Below, in pieces: positions 8,935 through 18,900 of a stretch of 64,000 nucleotides of DNA. The stretch lies in the NCBI GenBank assembly GCA_009837885.1, contig VXSP01000046.1:1-64000 (forward strand). Direction: 5' to 3'. Below the pieces are notes generated by a model. That model saw nothing but the letters and a program-made list of their open reading frames with translations. It was not told the DNA's origin and searched no databases. This DNA comes from Holophagales bacterium. GTDB taxonomy: Bacteria; Acidobacteriota; Thermoanaerobaculia; Multivoradales; Multivoraceae. Each line of letters starts with the position of its first letter. The stretch's first letter is position 1. Made by a program: the position numbers and the translations under genes.

Positions 8935-11097
8935 CTTGGTTACAGGACTACCCGCGCTGATGGTCGCGTTCATGATGTTGGCCCCATCCGCATCCGAATG
9001 ATCGATGCCCAGCGCGTGCCCGAGCTCGTGCGCCAGAACACTGAGGAGTCCGTTCGCATCGCGTGTGATTGCGTTGTCGGTGAGCCGGACGCGGACAGCG
9101 TCCAGCCTGTAGGCCTTCCTGCTGCCGCCGCCTGGAATCGAGTGCACGTAGAGCGTGTCATCCCACCCACAAGTCCAGCCAACAAAAGCGGCGCCCAGGA
9201 CACGGCTGTTGTCGCAGGCGGGCACCCTGACCGGTCTCGGGTTGTTGCCTGGTGTGTAGTAGCCGTCATCGTTTGTGCCGGCTGTGCACTTGCTGGCTCG
9301 CGTCTCCGTAGTCGAACCGGGCACCAACAATGTTGTGGAGTTGCCGACAGTGGTTCCATTGCCACGGTCCCACGTCGCATCCGTGCACTTGTACTTGTTG
9401 GTTGACGAGTGGTCGGTGGCGCCGTCTTCGTCGTAGAAGCCAACGCCGTAGTCGTCGACGAACAGTTGCTCTCCAGCGCCGGTGTAGTCGACGGCCGCGC
9501 CCACCGCGCTACTCGTGTTGAGCAGGTTCTTCTCCGTGATCGCGCCGCAGCCCAGGCTGCTTTGGTCGGCGCCGATTTCCACGCCGATGAAGGACTGAAA
9601 AAAGTCGGTGTGGTCGGCCGCCGGCTTCCTGGCGTTGACGAGTGGATTCGAGAGCGTCGCGCCAGTGAAGGCGCGGCTGCCTGCACTCTTCCAGATGTCG
9701 ACCGCCGAGTTGACAGCGGACACCTTCTGCTCAGGCGTCAGCCAACTTCCCTGACCCGGATCAACATCTATCGAGAAGTTGCGCTCGTAGTCACCCGGCG
9801 TACATCCATCCACGCCGCAGTGCAGCGTGAATCCGGGATCGAAGTTGCGCCAGCGGATGTACCTGTAGATGATGTCGTCACCGCTGACCTTTACATCACC
9901 GTCATCGTACTGCCCGTTGCCGTTCAGGTCCTCGTAGTAGAAGTTGCCCGCGCGGTCCCACAGTTGATCGGTGCCGACGTAGGGGCCGTCCAGACAGTCG
10001 GTCGTCTCCTCCGCGTCGTCCCAGACACCGTTCTCGTTGCGGTCCTTGAATAACTCGGCCGCGTTCCACTTGCCATCTCCGTTGAGGTCGGTGAACTCTT
10101 CGTCGTCATCCCATGTCTGGTTGCAGTTGATGTCGTTGAGCCAGTCCCCCTCGTCGTGCTGGCCGTTTCCATTCAGGTCGGTGTACGGCTCACCCGGGTC
10201 GCGGTAGCAACTGCCATTCCGGTCCTCCCAGGGCTCCGGCGGGTCGTACTTGCCATTGCCGGGATTACTTCCATCGCCCCACGGCCAGTTGTCGACCCAG
10301 ACCTCGGCCGGATCCCAGCGCCCGTTGTGGTTCCATTCCACGAGAGGCTCGGCGGGATCCCAGGTTCCGTTCTGGCGGTTCGTTCCATCGTACGAATCCT
10401 GGAACGGCTCGTAGTCGTCCCACCAGCCGTTGCCATTGGCGTCCAGGTAGCAAATGGGGTTGTTAATGTCCCAAAGAGTGGTGATTGACCAGCCCGCCGG
10501 AGCGGCCGGGGTGTGCCCGCAATCCTCATCGCGGATCCATCTCGCGCTCTGGTGGACGCTCTTCGGGCCTGGAATCGAGTCCACGCGATAGTCGGCGTCG
10601 CGTGCGACTCCGGCGACGCGGTGGGCGATCCAGTCGTTGAAGCGGTCCGTGTGTCGAAACCCCGACTCTCCGATATGGCGGTCCAGGTGATTGCGGTCCT
10701 CGAAGAAAGCCCCGAGGCCGAGGTCGACGGTGTGGTAGATGCCGGGGGCTTCAGGTCTCAGGAAGAGCAGAACGGTGTCGCCCGGTCGGAGCATCCGAAG
10801 GCCCATGAGTCTTGTTGAGGTTGAACCAGGTTGGCGCACGCGCACGGTGCTGCCCGGAATGGAGCCCTTCAGGACACGCTCGACTCGCACGAACGCATCG
10901 GTGTTGCGCTGGTCCGGCAGGACGGTCGTGTGCTGAACGACTCCATAGACAACAAGTGGGGTTTCCGCGAGAAGTTCCTCATCGGAAGGAATGACGTAGA
11001 TTGTTGAGGAAACCGGCGAGGCGAGGAGTGTCGCGGCGAAGAGCGAGATGGCGAGGGGGCGGACGGGATTTGGTGGTTTCGTTAGGTCGGAACGCAT
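7777..11097 (-). CDS. Secreted matrixin-like zinc metalloprotease with EF-hand-type array, PKD and twin C-terminal domains (paralog C)
   Basis: 1106 aa, ATG 11097 (MRSDLTKP) with GGAGGTG six bases upstream; signal peptide about 1-32 (AISLFAATLLASPVSS). Architecture as in paralog A: N-terminal domain, acidic repeats about 210-410 (DLNGNGQHDEGD, DLNGDGKWNAAE, DRNENGVWDDAE, DLNGNGQYDDGD), protease domain with HELGHALGIDH (H690, H694, H700; E691) and Met-turn IMNA, PKD domain and twin C-terminal domains. The acidic loops resemble EF-hand or dockerin calcium-binding loops, so calcium-dependent folding outside the cell is likely by inference. It is the first gene of the tandem trio; a 521-bp non-coding stretch separates it from prfC, so a promoter probably lies there. 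Confidence 0.85.
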   Translation of the reverse strand: MRSDLTKPPNPVRPLAISLFAATLLASPVSSTIYVIPSDEELLAETPLVVYGVVQHTTVLPDQRNTDAFVRVERVLKGSIPGSTVRVRQPGSTSTRLMGLRMLRPGDTVLLFLRPEAPGIYHTVDLGLGAFFEDRNHLDRHIGESGFRHTDRFNDWIAHRVAGVARDADYRVDSIPGPKSVHQSARWIRDEDCGHTPAAPAGWSITTLWDINNPICYLDANGNGWWDDYEPFQDSYDGTNRQNGTWDPAEPLVEWNHNGRWDPAEVWVDNWPWGDGSNPGNGKYDPPEPWEDRNGSCYRDPGEPYTDLNGNGQHDEGDWLNDINCNQTWDDDEEFTDLNGDGKWNAAELFKDRNENGVWDDAEETTDCLDGPYVGTDQLWDRAGNFYYEDLNGNGQYDDGDVKVSGDDIIYRYIRWRNFDPGFTLHCGVDGCTPGDYERNFSIDVDPGQGSWLTPEQKVSAVNSAVDIWKSAGSRAFTGATLSNPLVNARKPAADHTDFFQSFIGVEIGADQSSLGCGAITEKNLLNTSSAVGAAVDYTGAGEQLFVDDYGVGFYDEDGATDHSSTNKYKCTDATWDRGNGTTVGNSTTLLVPGSTTETRASKCTAGTNDDGYYTPGNNPRPVRVPACDNSRVLGAAFVGWTCGWDDTLYVHSIPGGGSRKAYRLDAVRVRLTDNAITRDANGLLSVLAHELGHALGIDHSDADGANIMNATISAGSPVTKLSADDRAAVRKLYPAGSSASDSPGGNGGGGPAGDSADPPPADEDSGFVARPVPPEAAFSVDVHCLDELCRIRTGDEIGFADTSSGTVASRSWDFETAGTAPRGKTVKHRWEAPGFYRATLTVGGAGVESTWSRMFQVEAADPAGSCVSGGEAACLQDSRYEVAVEWQHPDGSLHPGRLVHAGTNDSALFSFFDGDNWEVLVKVLNGCAINAHHWVYAASATDLGYVIRVTDTAAGESKEFRNEAGRTASAVVDPEAFSSLCEPREALSGSTLPSGGETLLIGDGRFEVGIEWSTADDRGLARTAYRQTDDSGLFWFFEPGNWEVLVKVLDGCGVNGHHWVYAASATSLPFELSVTDTVTGEVYHYSRSEGELGALADPAALSCAP

Positions 11098-11326
11098 GGC
11101 ACACCTCCAGGGATCAACTGATGCACAGGTTCCTCGGCAGGGGCGACCAGGAAGGAATGGTGCTGGATGGAGGAGAGGCCGGGCCGCGGTGAAGTGGCGG
11201 GGGATCGGCCTGCTGAGCCGTAATCCGTGCCTTCCGCGGTCTCCCGATCATGGGTTCCTCCAAAACGGTGAGGTGGGGCTGCTGGAGATTAGCACACAGA
11301 TTGACGATTAGGAAAGGCAAGAAAGT

Positions 11327-11413
11327 GTCCAATGAGAAGTGATATCCAGCGAGAAATGATGTCCAATGAGAGATGATCACGAGCTCGTGATTGTGTGTCC
11401 AGAGACAGATGAT
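11327..11413. repeat. Cluster of 17-bp repeats with a perfect 16-bp palindrome (IS-end-like)
   Basis: Three contiguous 17-mers: gtccaatgagaagtgat (11327), atccagcgagaaatgat (11344) and gtccaatgagagatgat (11361). A fourth, gtccagagacagatgat, starts at 11397. Between the third and fourth lies the palindrome ATCACGAG-CTCGTGAT (11376-11391). Multiple short terminal repeats of this kind are typical of transposase-binding ends of some insertion elements. No intact transposase is adjacent, so this would be a solo end. An operator array for the downstream protease gene is the alternative. Confidence 0.6.
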
Positions 11414-11521
11414 TGTGGAATGAGCCCGCGCGTTGCTGGTCCATTTCGCCGTGTACGGTAGGTATCCGGCCAGGGGTAATGGGACGGCCGGGGCGTTGGC
11501 AACTAGGCCGCTTCCTGTCCC

Positions 11522-11540
11522 CGCAAGCTGGTAGCTTGCG
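11522..11540. terminator. Hairpin downstream of prfC
   Basis: Perfect 8-bp inverted repeat CGCAAGCT/AGCTTGCG with a 3-nt loop, about 80 nt beyond the prfC stop codon. There is no T-tract, so intrinsic termination is only a possibility. Confidence 0.35.
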
Positions 11541-11618
11541 ATCGTCGAAGGGCGAAACGGGAGCCTCGGCCCGGCGGCTCCAGGAGTGGGCGCTGCTTGC
11601 GAGGGTGCCCGAGGAGGC

Positions 11619-13211
<1,593 letters not shown>

Positions 13212-13277
13212 GGCTAGCGTACGGGCGGGCCGGAGTGGGGCAGCGGCGGCGCGGGAGTCTATAGTCGGGCGCCGTGC

Positions 13278-13283
13278 CACAAT
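13278..13283 (+). promoter_or_regulatory. Possible -10 element upstream of the acyl-CoA dehydrogenase pair
   Basis: TGC-CACAAT lies 34 nt before ATG 13317 in the 105-bp divergent spacer with prfC. It resembles TACRAT-type hexamers upstream of other starts in this window (33041, 40335). No clear -35. On the other strand CTATAG at 13259-13264 could serve prfC. Confidence 0.3.
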
Positions 13284-13316
13284 GCGCGCCCGTTAGATTT
13301 CGTCCGAGGTAACCGC

Positions 13317-14504
13317 ATGACTGATCTGTCCGTGTTTCGAGAGGAGGCCCGCGCCTGGGTCGAGGGCAACGCGCCCGAGTTCCTGCGCGGGAAGGCGGCC
13401 GACCCGAACGCCTGGGCCGCGGGCGGCCGCAAGGCGCCCTTCGTCTACTCCGAGAGCCGCGACTGGTTGCTCGCCGCGGCCGATCGGGGCTTCTCGGTGC
13501 CGACCTGGCCCGAGGAGTACGGCGGCGCCGGCCTCTCTCGCGACGAAGCGGCGGTCCTGCACGAAGAGATCGGGCGCCTGGCCCTGCCGTTGCCGCTGAC
13601 CGGCTTCGGCTACAGCATGATCGGACCGACGCTGCTCGATCACGGCACGGAGGGGCAGAAGGCGGAACATCTGCCGAAGATCGCGCGTGGTGAGATTCGC
13701 TGGTGCCAGGGCTACTCGGAGCCGAACGCGGGATCCGATCTGGCGTCTCTCGCCACGTCGGCGGTGCGTGACGGCGACTTCTACGTGATCAACGGGCAGA
13801 AGATCTGGACCTCCGGCGCCGACCAGGCGGACTGGATCTTCATGCTGGTGCGCACCAACCCGGACGTCAAGAAGCAGCGCGGCATCACCTTCATCCTGGT
13901 CGACATGGCGTCGCCTGGCGTCGAGGTGCGGCCGATCCGGCTGATCAGCGGCGCTTCGCCGTTCTGCGAGACGTTCTTCCACGATGTCCGGACGCCGGTC
14001 CACCAGGTCATCGGCGAGGTGAACGGCGGCTGGACGGTGGCGAAGGCGCTGCTCGGCCACGAGCGGACCTCGATCGGCGGTATGGGACGCGGCGGAGCGA
14101 GAGCTTCGCTGCCGGACCTGGCGCGCGACTACGTCGGGGTCGACGAGACGGGCCGGATCGACGATCCAGCGATCCGGGAGCGCGTGACCCAGTGCGAGAT
14201 GGACGCGATGTCGTACGGGCTCACGATCAGGCGGCACGGCGACGGCCTGGAGGCGGGGCACAAGCCCGGACCGGAGAGCTCGATGTTCAAGTACTACGGG
14301 ACCGAGCTCAACATGCGTCGCGAGGAGCTGATGCTCTCGATCCGCGGCCCCCAGGCCCTTGGCTGGGAGGGGGAGGGCTTCGAGCCGGCCGAACTCAACC
14401 AGACCCGCACCTGGCTGCGGTCGCGGGCGAACAGCGTCGAGGGCGGAACGTCGGAGATCCAATTGAACATCATCGCCAAGCGCGTACTGGGACTACCGGA
14501 CTGA
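13317..14504 (+). CDS. Acyl-CoA dehydrogenase family protein (first of a pair)
   Basis: 395 aa. FAD-dependent alpha,beta-dehydrogenation of an acyl-CoA (beta-oxidation type). Visible family motifs: GGAGLSRDEAAVLHEE (N-terminal helical domain), CQGYSEPNAGSDLASLAT (flavin/substrate loop, about 122-139), GQKIWTSGADQADWIFMLVR (about 157-176), and the C-terminal NSVEGGTSEIQLNIIAKRVLG. The stop TGA overlaps the ATG of the next acyl-CoA dehydrogenase gene (TGATG), so the two are translationally coupled. In actinobacteria, adjacent acyl-CoA dehydrogenase genes of unequal sequence form alpha2beta2 enzymes for steroid side chains (FadE28-FadE29 type). A heteromer is plausible here, but the substrate cannot be read from sequence. 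Confidence 0.88.
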   Translation: MTDLSVFREEARAWVEGNAPEFLRGKAADPNAWAAGGRKAPFVYSESRDWLLAAADRGFSVPTWPEEYGGAGLSRDEAAVLHEEIGRLALPLPLTGFGYSMIGPTLLDHGTEGQKAEHLPKIARGEIRWCQGYSEPNAGSDLASLATSAVRDGDFYVINGQKIWTSGADQADWIFMLVRTNPDVKKQRGITFILVDMASPGVEVRPIRLISGASPFCETFFHDVRTPVHQVIGEVNGGWTVAKALLGHERTSIGGMGRGGARASLPDLARDYVGVDETGRIDDPAIRERVTQCEMDAMSYGLTIRRHGDGLEAGHKPGPESSMFKYYGTELNMRREELMLSIRGPQALGWEGEGFEPAELNQTRTWLRSRANSVEGGTSEIQLNIIAKRVLGLPD

Positions 14505-15640
14505 TGGCTCCGCTGGTCCTCACCGCGCCCCAGAACATGCTGGCCCGGACCGCGGGCGAGCTCGTTTCGAAGCATGGCGGCGTCGACCGGCAGCGCCGGC
14601 TCCGCGACGAGGGCGCCGACCTCGGCTACAGCCCGGAGGTCTGGGCCGAGATGGCGGATCTCGGCTGGCTGGGCATTCCGTTCGCGGAGGAGCACGGCGG
14701 TCTGGGCATGGGCATGGCCGAGACGGTGCTCATCACGGAGGCGATGGGCCGCGGTTTGGCGCCGGAGCCGTTCGTGTCGGCGGTCGTCTTCGGCGGCGGA
14801 CTGCTTGCGGATGCGGGCAACGTGGAGCAGCAGGCCGAGTGGTTGCCGCCGCTGATCGACGGCGAGAAGCGCCTGGCGCCGGCTCTGCTCGAAACGGGCA
14901 GCAGGTACGGCCTCGACCGGGTCGAGACCCGGGCGCGGGCGAACGGCAATGGTTGGACGCTCTCGGGCGAGAAGGTCCAGGTGGCCGGCGGCGTCGGCGC
15001 CGACGGTTTTCTGATCGCGGCCGGAACGGAGGGCGGCGACAACGGTCTGACGCTCTTCCTCGTGCCTGCGTCTGCGGACGGTCTCGAGGTCGTGGCCCAG
15101 CAGCGGGTCGACTCCCGCAACTCAGCGATCGTTCGGCTGAACGGCGTTCACGTGGCAGCCGGCGACGTGCTGGGCGAGGTCGGCGGCGGACTGGAACCGC
15201 TCGGCAGGGCGGTGGACCGGGCCACGGTGGCCGTCTGCGGCGAGATGCTCGGAGTGATGACGGAGGCCTTCGAGCGGACGGTCGAGTACCTCAAGTCGCG
15301 CAGCCAGTTCGGCGTCCTGATCGGCACCTTCCAGGCGCTCAAGCATCGGGCGGCAACGATGTTCATCGAGATCGAGCTGTCGCGTTCCACCGTCATGTCG
15401 GCGGCGCGGGTCCTCGACGAGGACAGCGACGACGCGGAAGTCCAGGTCTCGAACGCCAAGGCGCGCTGCTCGGACGCCCTGATCCTGGTCACCAACGAGG
15501 CCCTGCAGATGCACGGCGGCATCGGCATGACGGACGAGCACGACATCGGCCTGTTCATGAAACGCGCCCGGGCCCTAGAGTTCGCCTTCGGCGACGCCGC
15601 GTTCCACCGCCAGCGCTTCGCCCGCCTGCGCGGCTTCTAG
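14504..15640 (+). CDS. Acyl-CoA dehydrogenase family protein (second of a pair)
   Basis: 378 aa from ATG 14504 (MAPLVLTAPQNMLARTAGEL), sharing one base with the preceding stop codon. Motifs: IPFAEEHGGLGMGMAETVLI, VEYLKSRSQFGVLIGTFQAL (the R-QFG segment typical of the C-terminal helical domain), and ALQMHGGIGMTDEHDIGLFM. The central flavin-loop region is less canonical than in its partner. That suits a two-subunit dehydrogenase in which cofactor and substrate residues are shared, but this is inference. The stop codon lies inside a dispersed hairpin element (15635-15682). Confidence 0.87.
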   Translation: MAPLVLTAPQNMLARTAGELVSKHGGVDRQRRLRDEGADLGYSPEVWAEMADLGWLGIPFAEEHGGLGMGMAETVLITEAMGRGLAPEPFVSAVVFGGGLLADAGNVEQQAEWLPPLIDGEKRLAPALLETGSRYGLDRVETRARANGNGWTLSGEKVQVAGGVGADGFLIAAGTEGGDNGLTLFLVPASADGLEVVAQQRVDSRNSAIVRLNGVHVAAGDVLGEVGGGLEPLGRAVDRATVAVCGEMLGVMTEAFERTVEYLKSRSQFGVLIGTFQALKHRAATMFIEIELSRSTVMSAARVLDEDSDDAEVQVSNAKARCSDALILVTNEALQMHGGIGMTDEHDIGLFMKRARALEFAFGDAAFHRQRFARLRGF

Positions 15641-15682
15641 GAGCCTGCGCCGTAGAACGCTGCGAAGCAAGTTCTGCGGCGC
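15635..15682 (+). repeat. Dispersed stop-codon-abutting hairpin element, copy 1
   Basis: Begins with TTCTAGGAGCCT, whose TAG is the stop codon of the acyl-CoA dehydrogenase gene. It continues as a hairpin with arms GCGCCGTAGAAC and GTTCTGCGGCGC around GCTGCGAAGCAA. A near-identical copy on the other strand covers the stop codon of the TonB receptor at 49870. A Rho-independent-like terminator or a mobile 3'-end repeat are the main readings; there is no T-tract. Confidence 0.65.
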
Positions 15683-15758
15683 GGGGTTCCAGGGAGGTGG
15701 GGGCTGGGGCCAAACATGGAGTCTGCGACAGGTTTGGCGGCTTCTGAGTACGACTGCC

Positions 15759-15934
15759 GCCGGCAGCAGGCCAGGGAGGAGGGTCCCAGGGGACGCTCAC
15801 CCCCTCTCGGTGGATGAGGGGGTGGGGGTTCGCTTCGGTCGGCTGCGCTCCGTGAGGTTGTCGGTTGCTGGCAGGACATCGGCAGTCGCTGGCCTCTAGC
15901 CCCCTGGGACCCTCCTCCCCGGCCTGCTGCCGGC
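15759..15934. repeat. 34-bp inverted repeat flanking a 108-bp segment
   Basis: The arms at 15759-15792 and 15901-15934 match as reverse complements at 33 of 34 positions (one A/G difference). The loop 15793-15900 contains further short symmetries (accccctc ... gagggggt) and no gene. It lies between convergent genes, within the 317-bp gap 15641-15957. It could be a MITE-like element or a very stable two-way terminator. Confidence 0.7.
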
Positions 15935-15957
15935 TGGACGTCCGTGGTAGCTGGAAA

Positions 15958-18900
15958 CTACAGCTCGAATCGCAGGCCGATGCTGAGGACCCGGCCCAGG
16001 GGGTTGTGGGTCGAGGGGTCGTAGTTGATCTGGCGGAAGACGCGGGGTGGATGCTGGTCGCCGAGATTGAGGATCGAGGCGAAGAGGGTGGCGCGGTCGC
16101 CCGGCATGGTCCAGGAGACGTGGAGGTCGTGGGTGGCGAAGGCGTCGATGGGGTAGTCGTCACCCCAGGGGGTGGGGGCGTCGTGGACATAGGAATCGGT
16201 GTAGTTCAGGTGCCAGCGGCCGGTGAACGAGCCGAAGGTGTACCCGGCGAAGAGGCGGCCCTTGAACTCCGGCAGGGCGCGGGCGAGGGAGGTGTCGTAG
16301 TTCAGCCGGCCCTTCGCGTCGTACGGCTCGCCGAGTTCCCAGCCGTCTATGCGCCAGGACAGGGTGGTTGTGCCTGAGGCGCCCAGGGTCAGGCGTCCCG
16401 GGCCTGCGTTCGTCTGGAGGTCGGCGCGGAAGTCGATGCCATCGGTCTCGATGTCCGGCCCGTTGACGATCCGTACGGCGAGCGTGTCGAGGTTCTCGAG
16501 GCTGGGAACGTCGCCACTGATGGTCAGCCCGTCGAACCAGGGGGAAGCCTCGTCGCACAGCGGATGGTTCGCGGGCGGGCAGGCGAGGCCGAGGATCGAG
16601 TTGAAGGGCTGGATGACGAGCGGGTCGGTGAAGTGGTAACGCCAGTAGTCGACGGTGGCGAAGACGCGGCCGCTGCCGCCGCCGAGGCCGCTGCGCTCGA
16701 ACACCAGGCCCGTGTTGAGTGTCGTGGCCGACTCCGGATCGAGTGCGGGGTCGCCGTGGATGTGGATCGGCTTGAACGTGCCGATGCGGCCGATGAAGAA
16801 CCGCGAGGTGTCGGCGATTCCATCGATCGTCTGGTTAAGGGTCGGGCCGCGGAAGGTCGTTCCGAAAGAGCCGCGCAGGGCGAGCGCGTCGGTCGCCTGC
16901 CAGCGCAGCGCGACCTTGGGGTCGAAACTCGAGCCGACGTCGCCGCCGTAGTCCTCGAACCGCAGCGAGACCTGGCTTTCGACCGATGGGGCGAGCGGCA
17001 GCGAGAGTTCGCCGAACACGGAGCCGATGCCGCGATCGTCCTCGATGGGGAAGACGGGCGGCAGGTAGGCGAACACGCCTTCGCGCTTCTCGCACGTCGT
17101 GATCTCCGGGCCTCCCGGGCAGGGGTAGATCGCGATGTCGTGCAGGGCGCCGCCCCGTGGTGTCGGCGCGCCGACCGTGTACGGATTCAGCTCGTAGGTC
17201 TCGCCACGCCACTGGACTCCCGCCGCGTACTCCGCCTCGCCGCCGGGGAGGCTCCAGTCGAGCAGGCCGCTCGCAACTGCTTCCACCACGAGCAGGGACG
17301 TCTCGCCCCGGCTGCCGAGGATCGTCGTCAGGTAGTCGTGCAGGGGACCGTTGTCGAACGCCGGGTCGTAGTCCGGGTTCGAAGCGTTCGGCACCAGGGG
17401 ATGGGGGCTGATCGAGTTGGAGAAGGGGATCCAGTAGCGGCAATCGCCCTGGCCCGCGTGCCGGCGCAGGGTGTCCAGGGAGAAACTGAGGTTGCCGCCC
17501 GCGTCGTACTCGTTCGGCGCCTGCGCCTCGCAGGCGAGACCGCCGAGACCGGCCAGCGCGCGCCGGGCGCGGTAGTGCAGGGCGTCGCCGTCCTCGAACC
17601 TGCGATCGGCGCGCGACCAGGAGGCGCGGAACGCCCAGAGGGTCTCGCCGGTCACCCCCTCGAGGTCGAAAGCGAGCCGTTCCGTCTCGGATTCACGGAT
17701 GTGGCTCCGCAGGGGACCCTCCTGGCCGAACATCCGGCCTCGAATCCACGCCACTTCCTGCCAGGCCGGGTCGATTCCGGCCGCGTCCTGGGCGCCTCCG
17801 TCTCCCTGCCAGCCACAGTAGGGAGCGTCGCAGAAGGCGTAGGCGCCGTACAGCTCCGGGTAGAGCCGGGCCATGTCGACGAGCCCCGGGTTGTTCGCCC
17901 GCACCGACCGCGTGGGATCGACGACCTTGTTCGGCGGATAGCCCGGCGAGGTCTGCCATGAAGGCACGTCACCCCTGGCGAACAGGACCTCGGCCCCGAT
18001 GTGCCAGCCGCCCTCCGTGTCCCACGAGGCTTCCGTGAACCACTGACCGCGGCGCGTGTCCTGGACCAGGTTGTCGAACGGCGTGTACTGGACCCGGCAG
18101 AGCGGGCTGTCGGGGCTGCTGACCGCGCCCCCGACGCGCTCGCAGTTCGGGTCGCGGATGGCCGGCGCGCCCGAGAGCGGGTAGAAGACCGCCGGCCGCC
18201 CGGTCCCCGACCAGCCGCCCCGGGGATTGTCGGCGTAGGGCCGAATGGCCCAGTCGCGGTCGCGGAGCCGGATCGGGCTCCGCCGCGAGAGACCGAGGGA
18301 GCTGACGGCATGACCGCGTCCTCCGCCGAACGGTCCGCCGGCGATGAGGCCGACCTCGCCGTCGCCGTTCGAACCGTCGATCACGCTGTGCTTGCCCTCG
18401 AAGGACAGACCGTCGAAGTGGCTCCGGGTGATCACGTTCATCACGCCGGCGATGGCGTCGGAGCCGTACGTCGCGGCGCCGCCGTCACGCAGGAACTCGA
18501 CCTGCTCTACCGCGACCATGGGCAGCACGCTCGTGTCGACGATGAGTTGCGCCTGGTCCGGGATGGCGCCTGGAGACCAGGTCAGGCGGTCGCCGTTCAG
18601 GAGCACCAGGGAGCGGCTCGGGCCAAGACCGCGCAGGTTGAGCGTCGAGCGGTCCTCGTTCGTGCGGGCGCCGAACTGGTCGGACTCGAGGTCCGCGCCG
18701 AGACTGAAGGAGAGGTTGCGGATGACGCCGAGCAGGGTGGGCGAGCCTTCCGCCTCCAGGTCTTCGCGGGACAGGACCGAGACGGGTTGCGCGGCATCCT
18801 CGGGGGTTCCCGGAATCCAGGAGCCGGTGACCGTGACCGTGTGACTGAAGGTCTCGACTTCGTGAGTGGGGTGCTCGTGGGAGTGCCCGATCTCCTCCGC

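Larger units (their letters stand above)
11098..11618. other. 521-bp non-coding region upstream of the protease trio, downstream of prfC
   Basis: No credible gene. It holds the ribosome-binding site of paralog C, four 17-bp repeats with a central palindrome (11327-11413) that look like an insertion-element end, and a hairpin at 11522-11540. A promoter for the protease genes should lie here, but I cannot point to a convincing -35/-10 pair. Confidence 0.5.
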
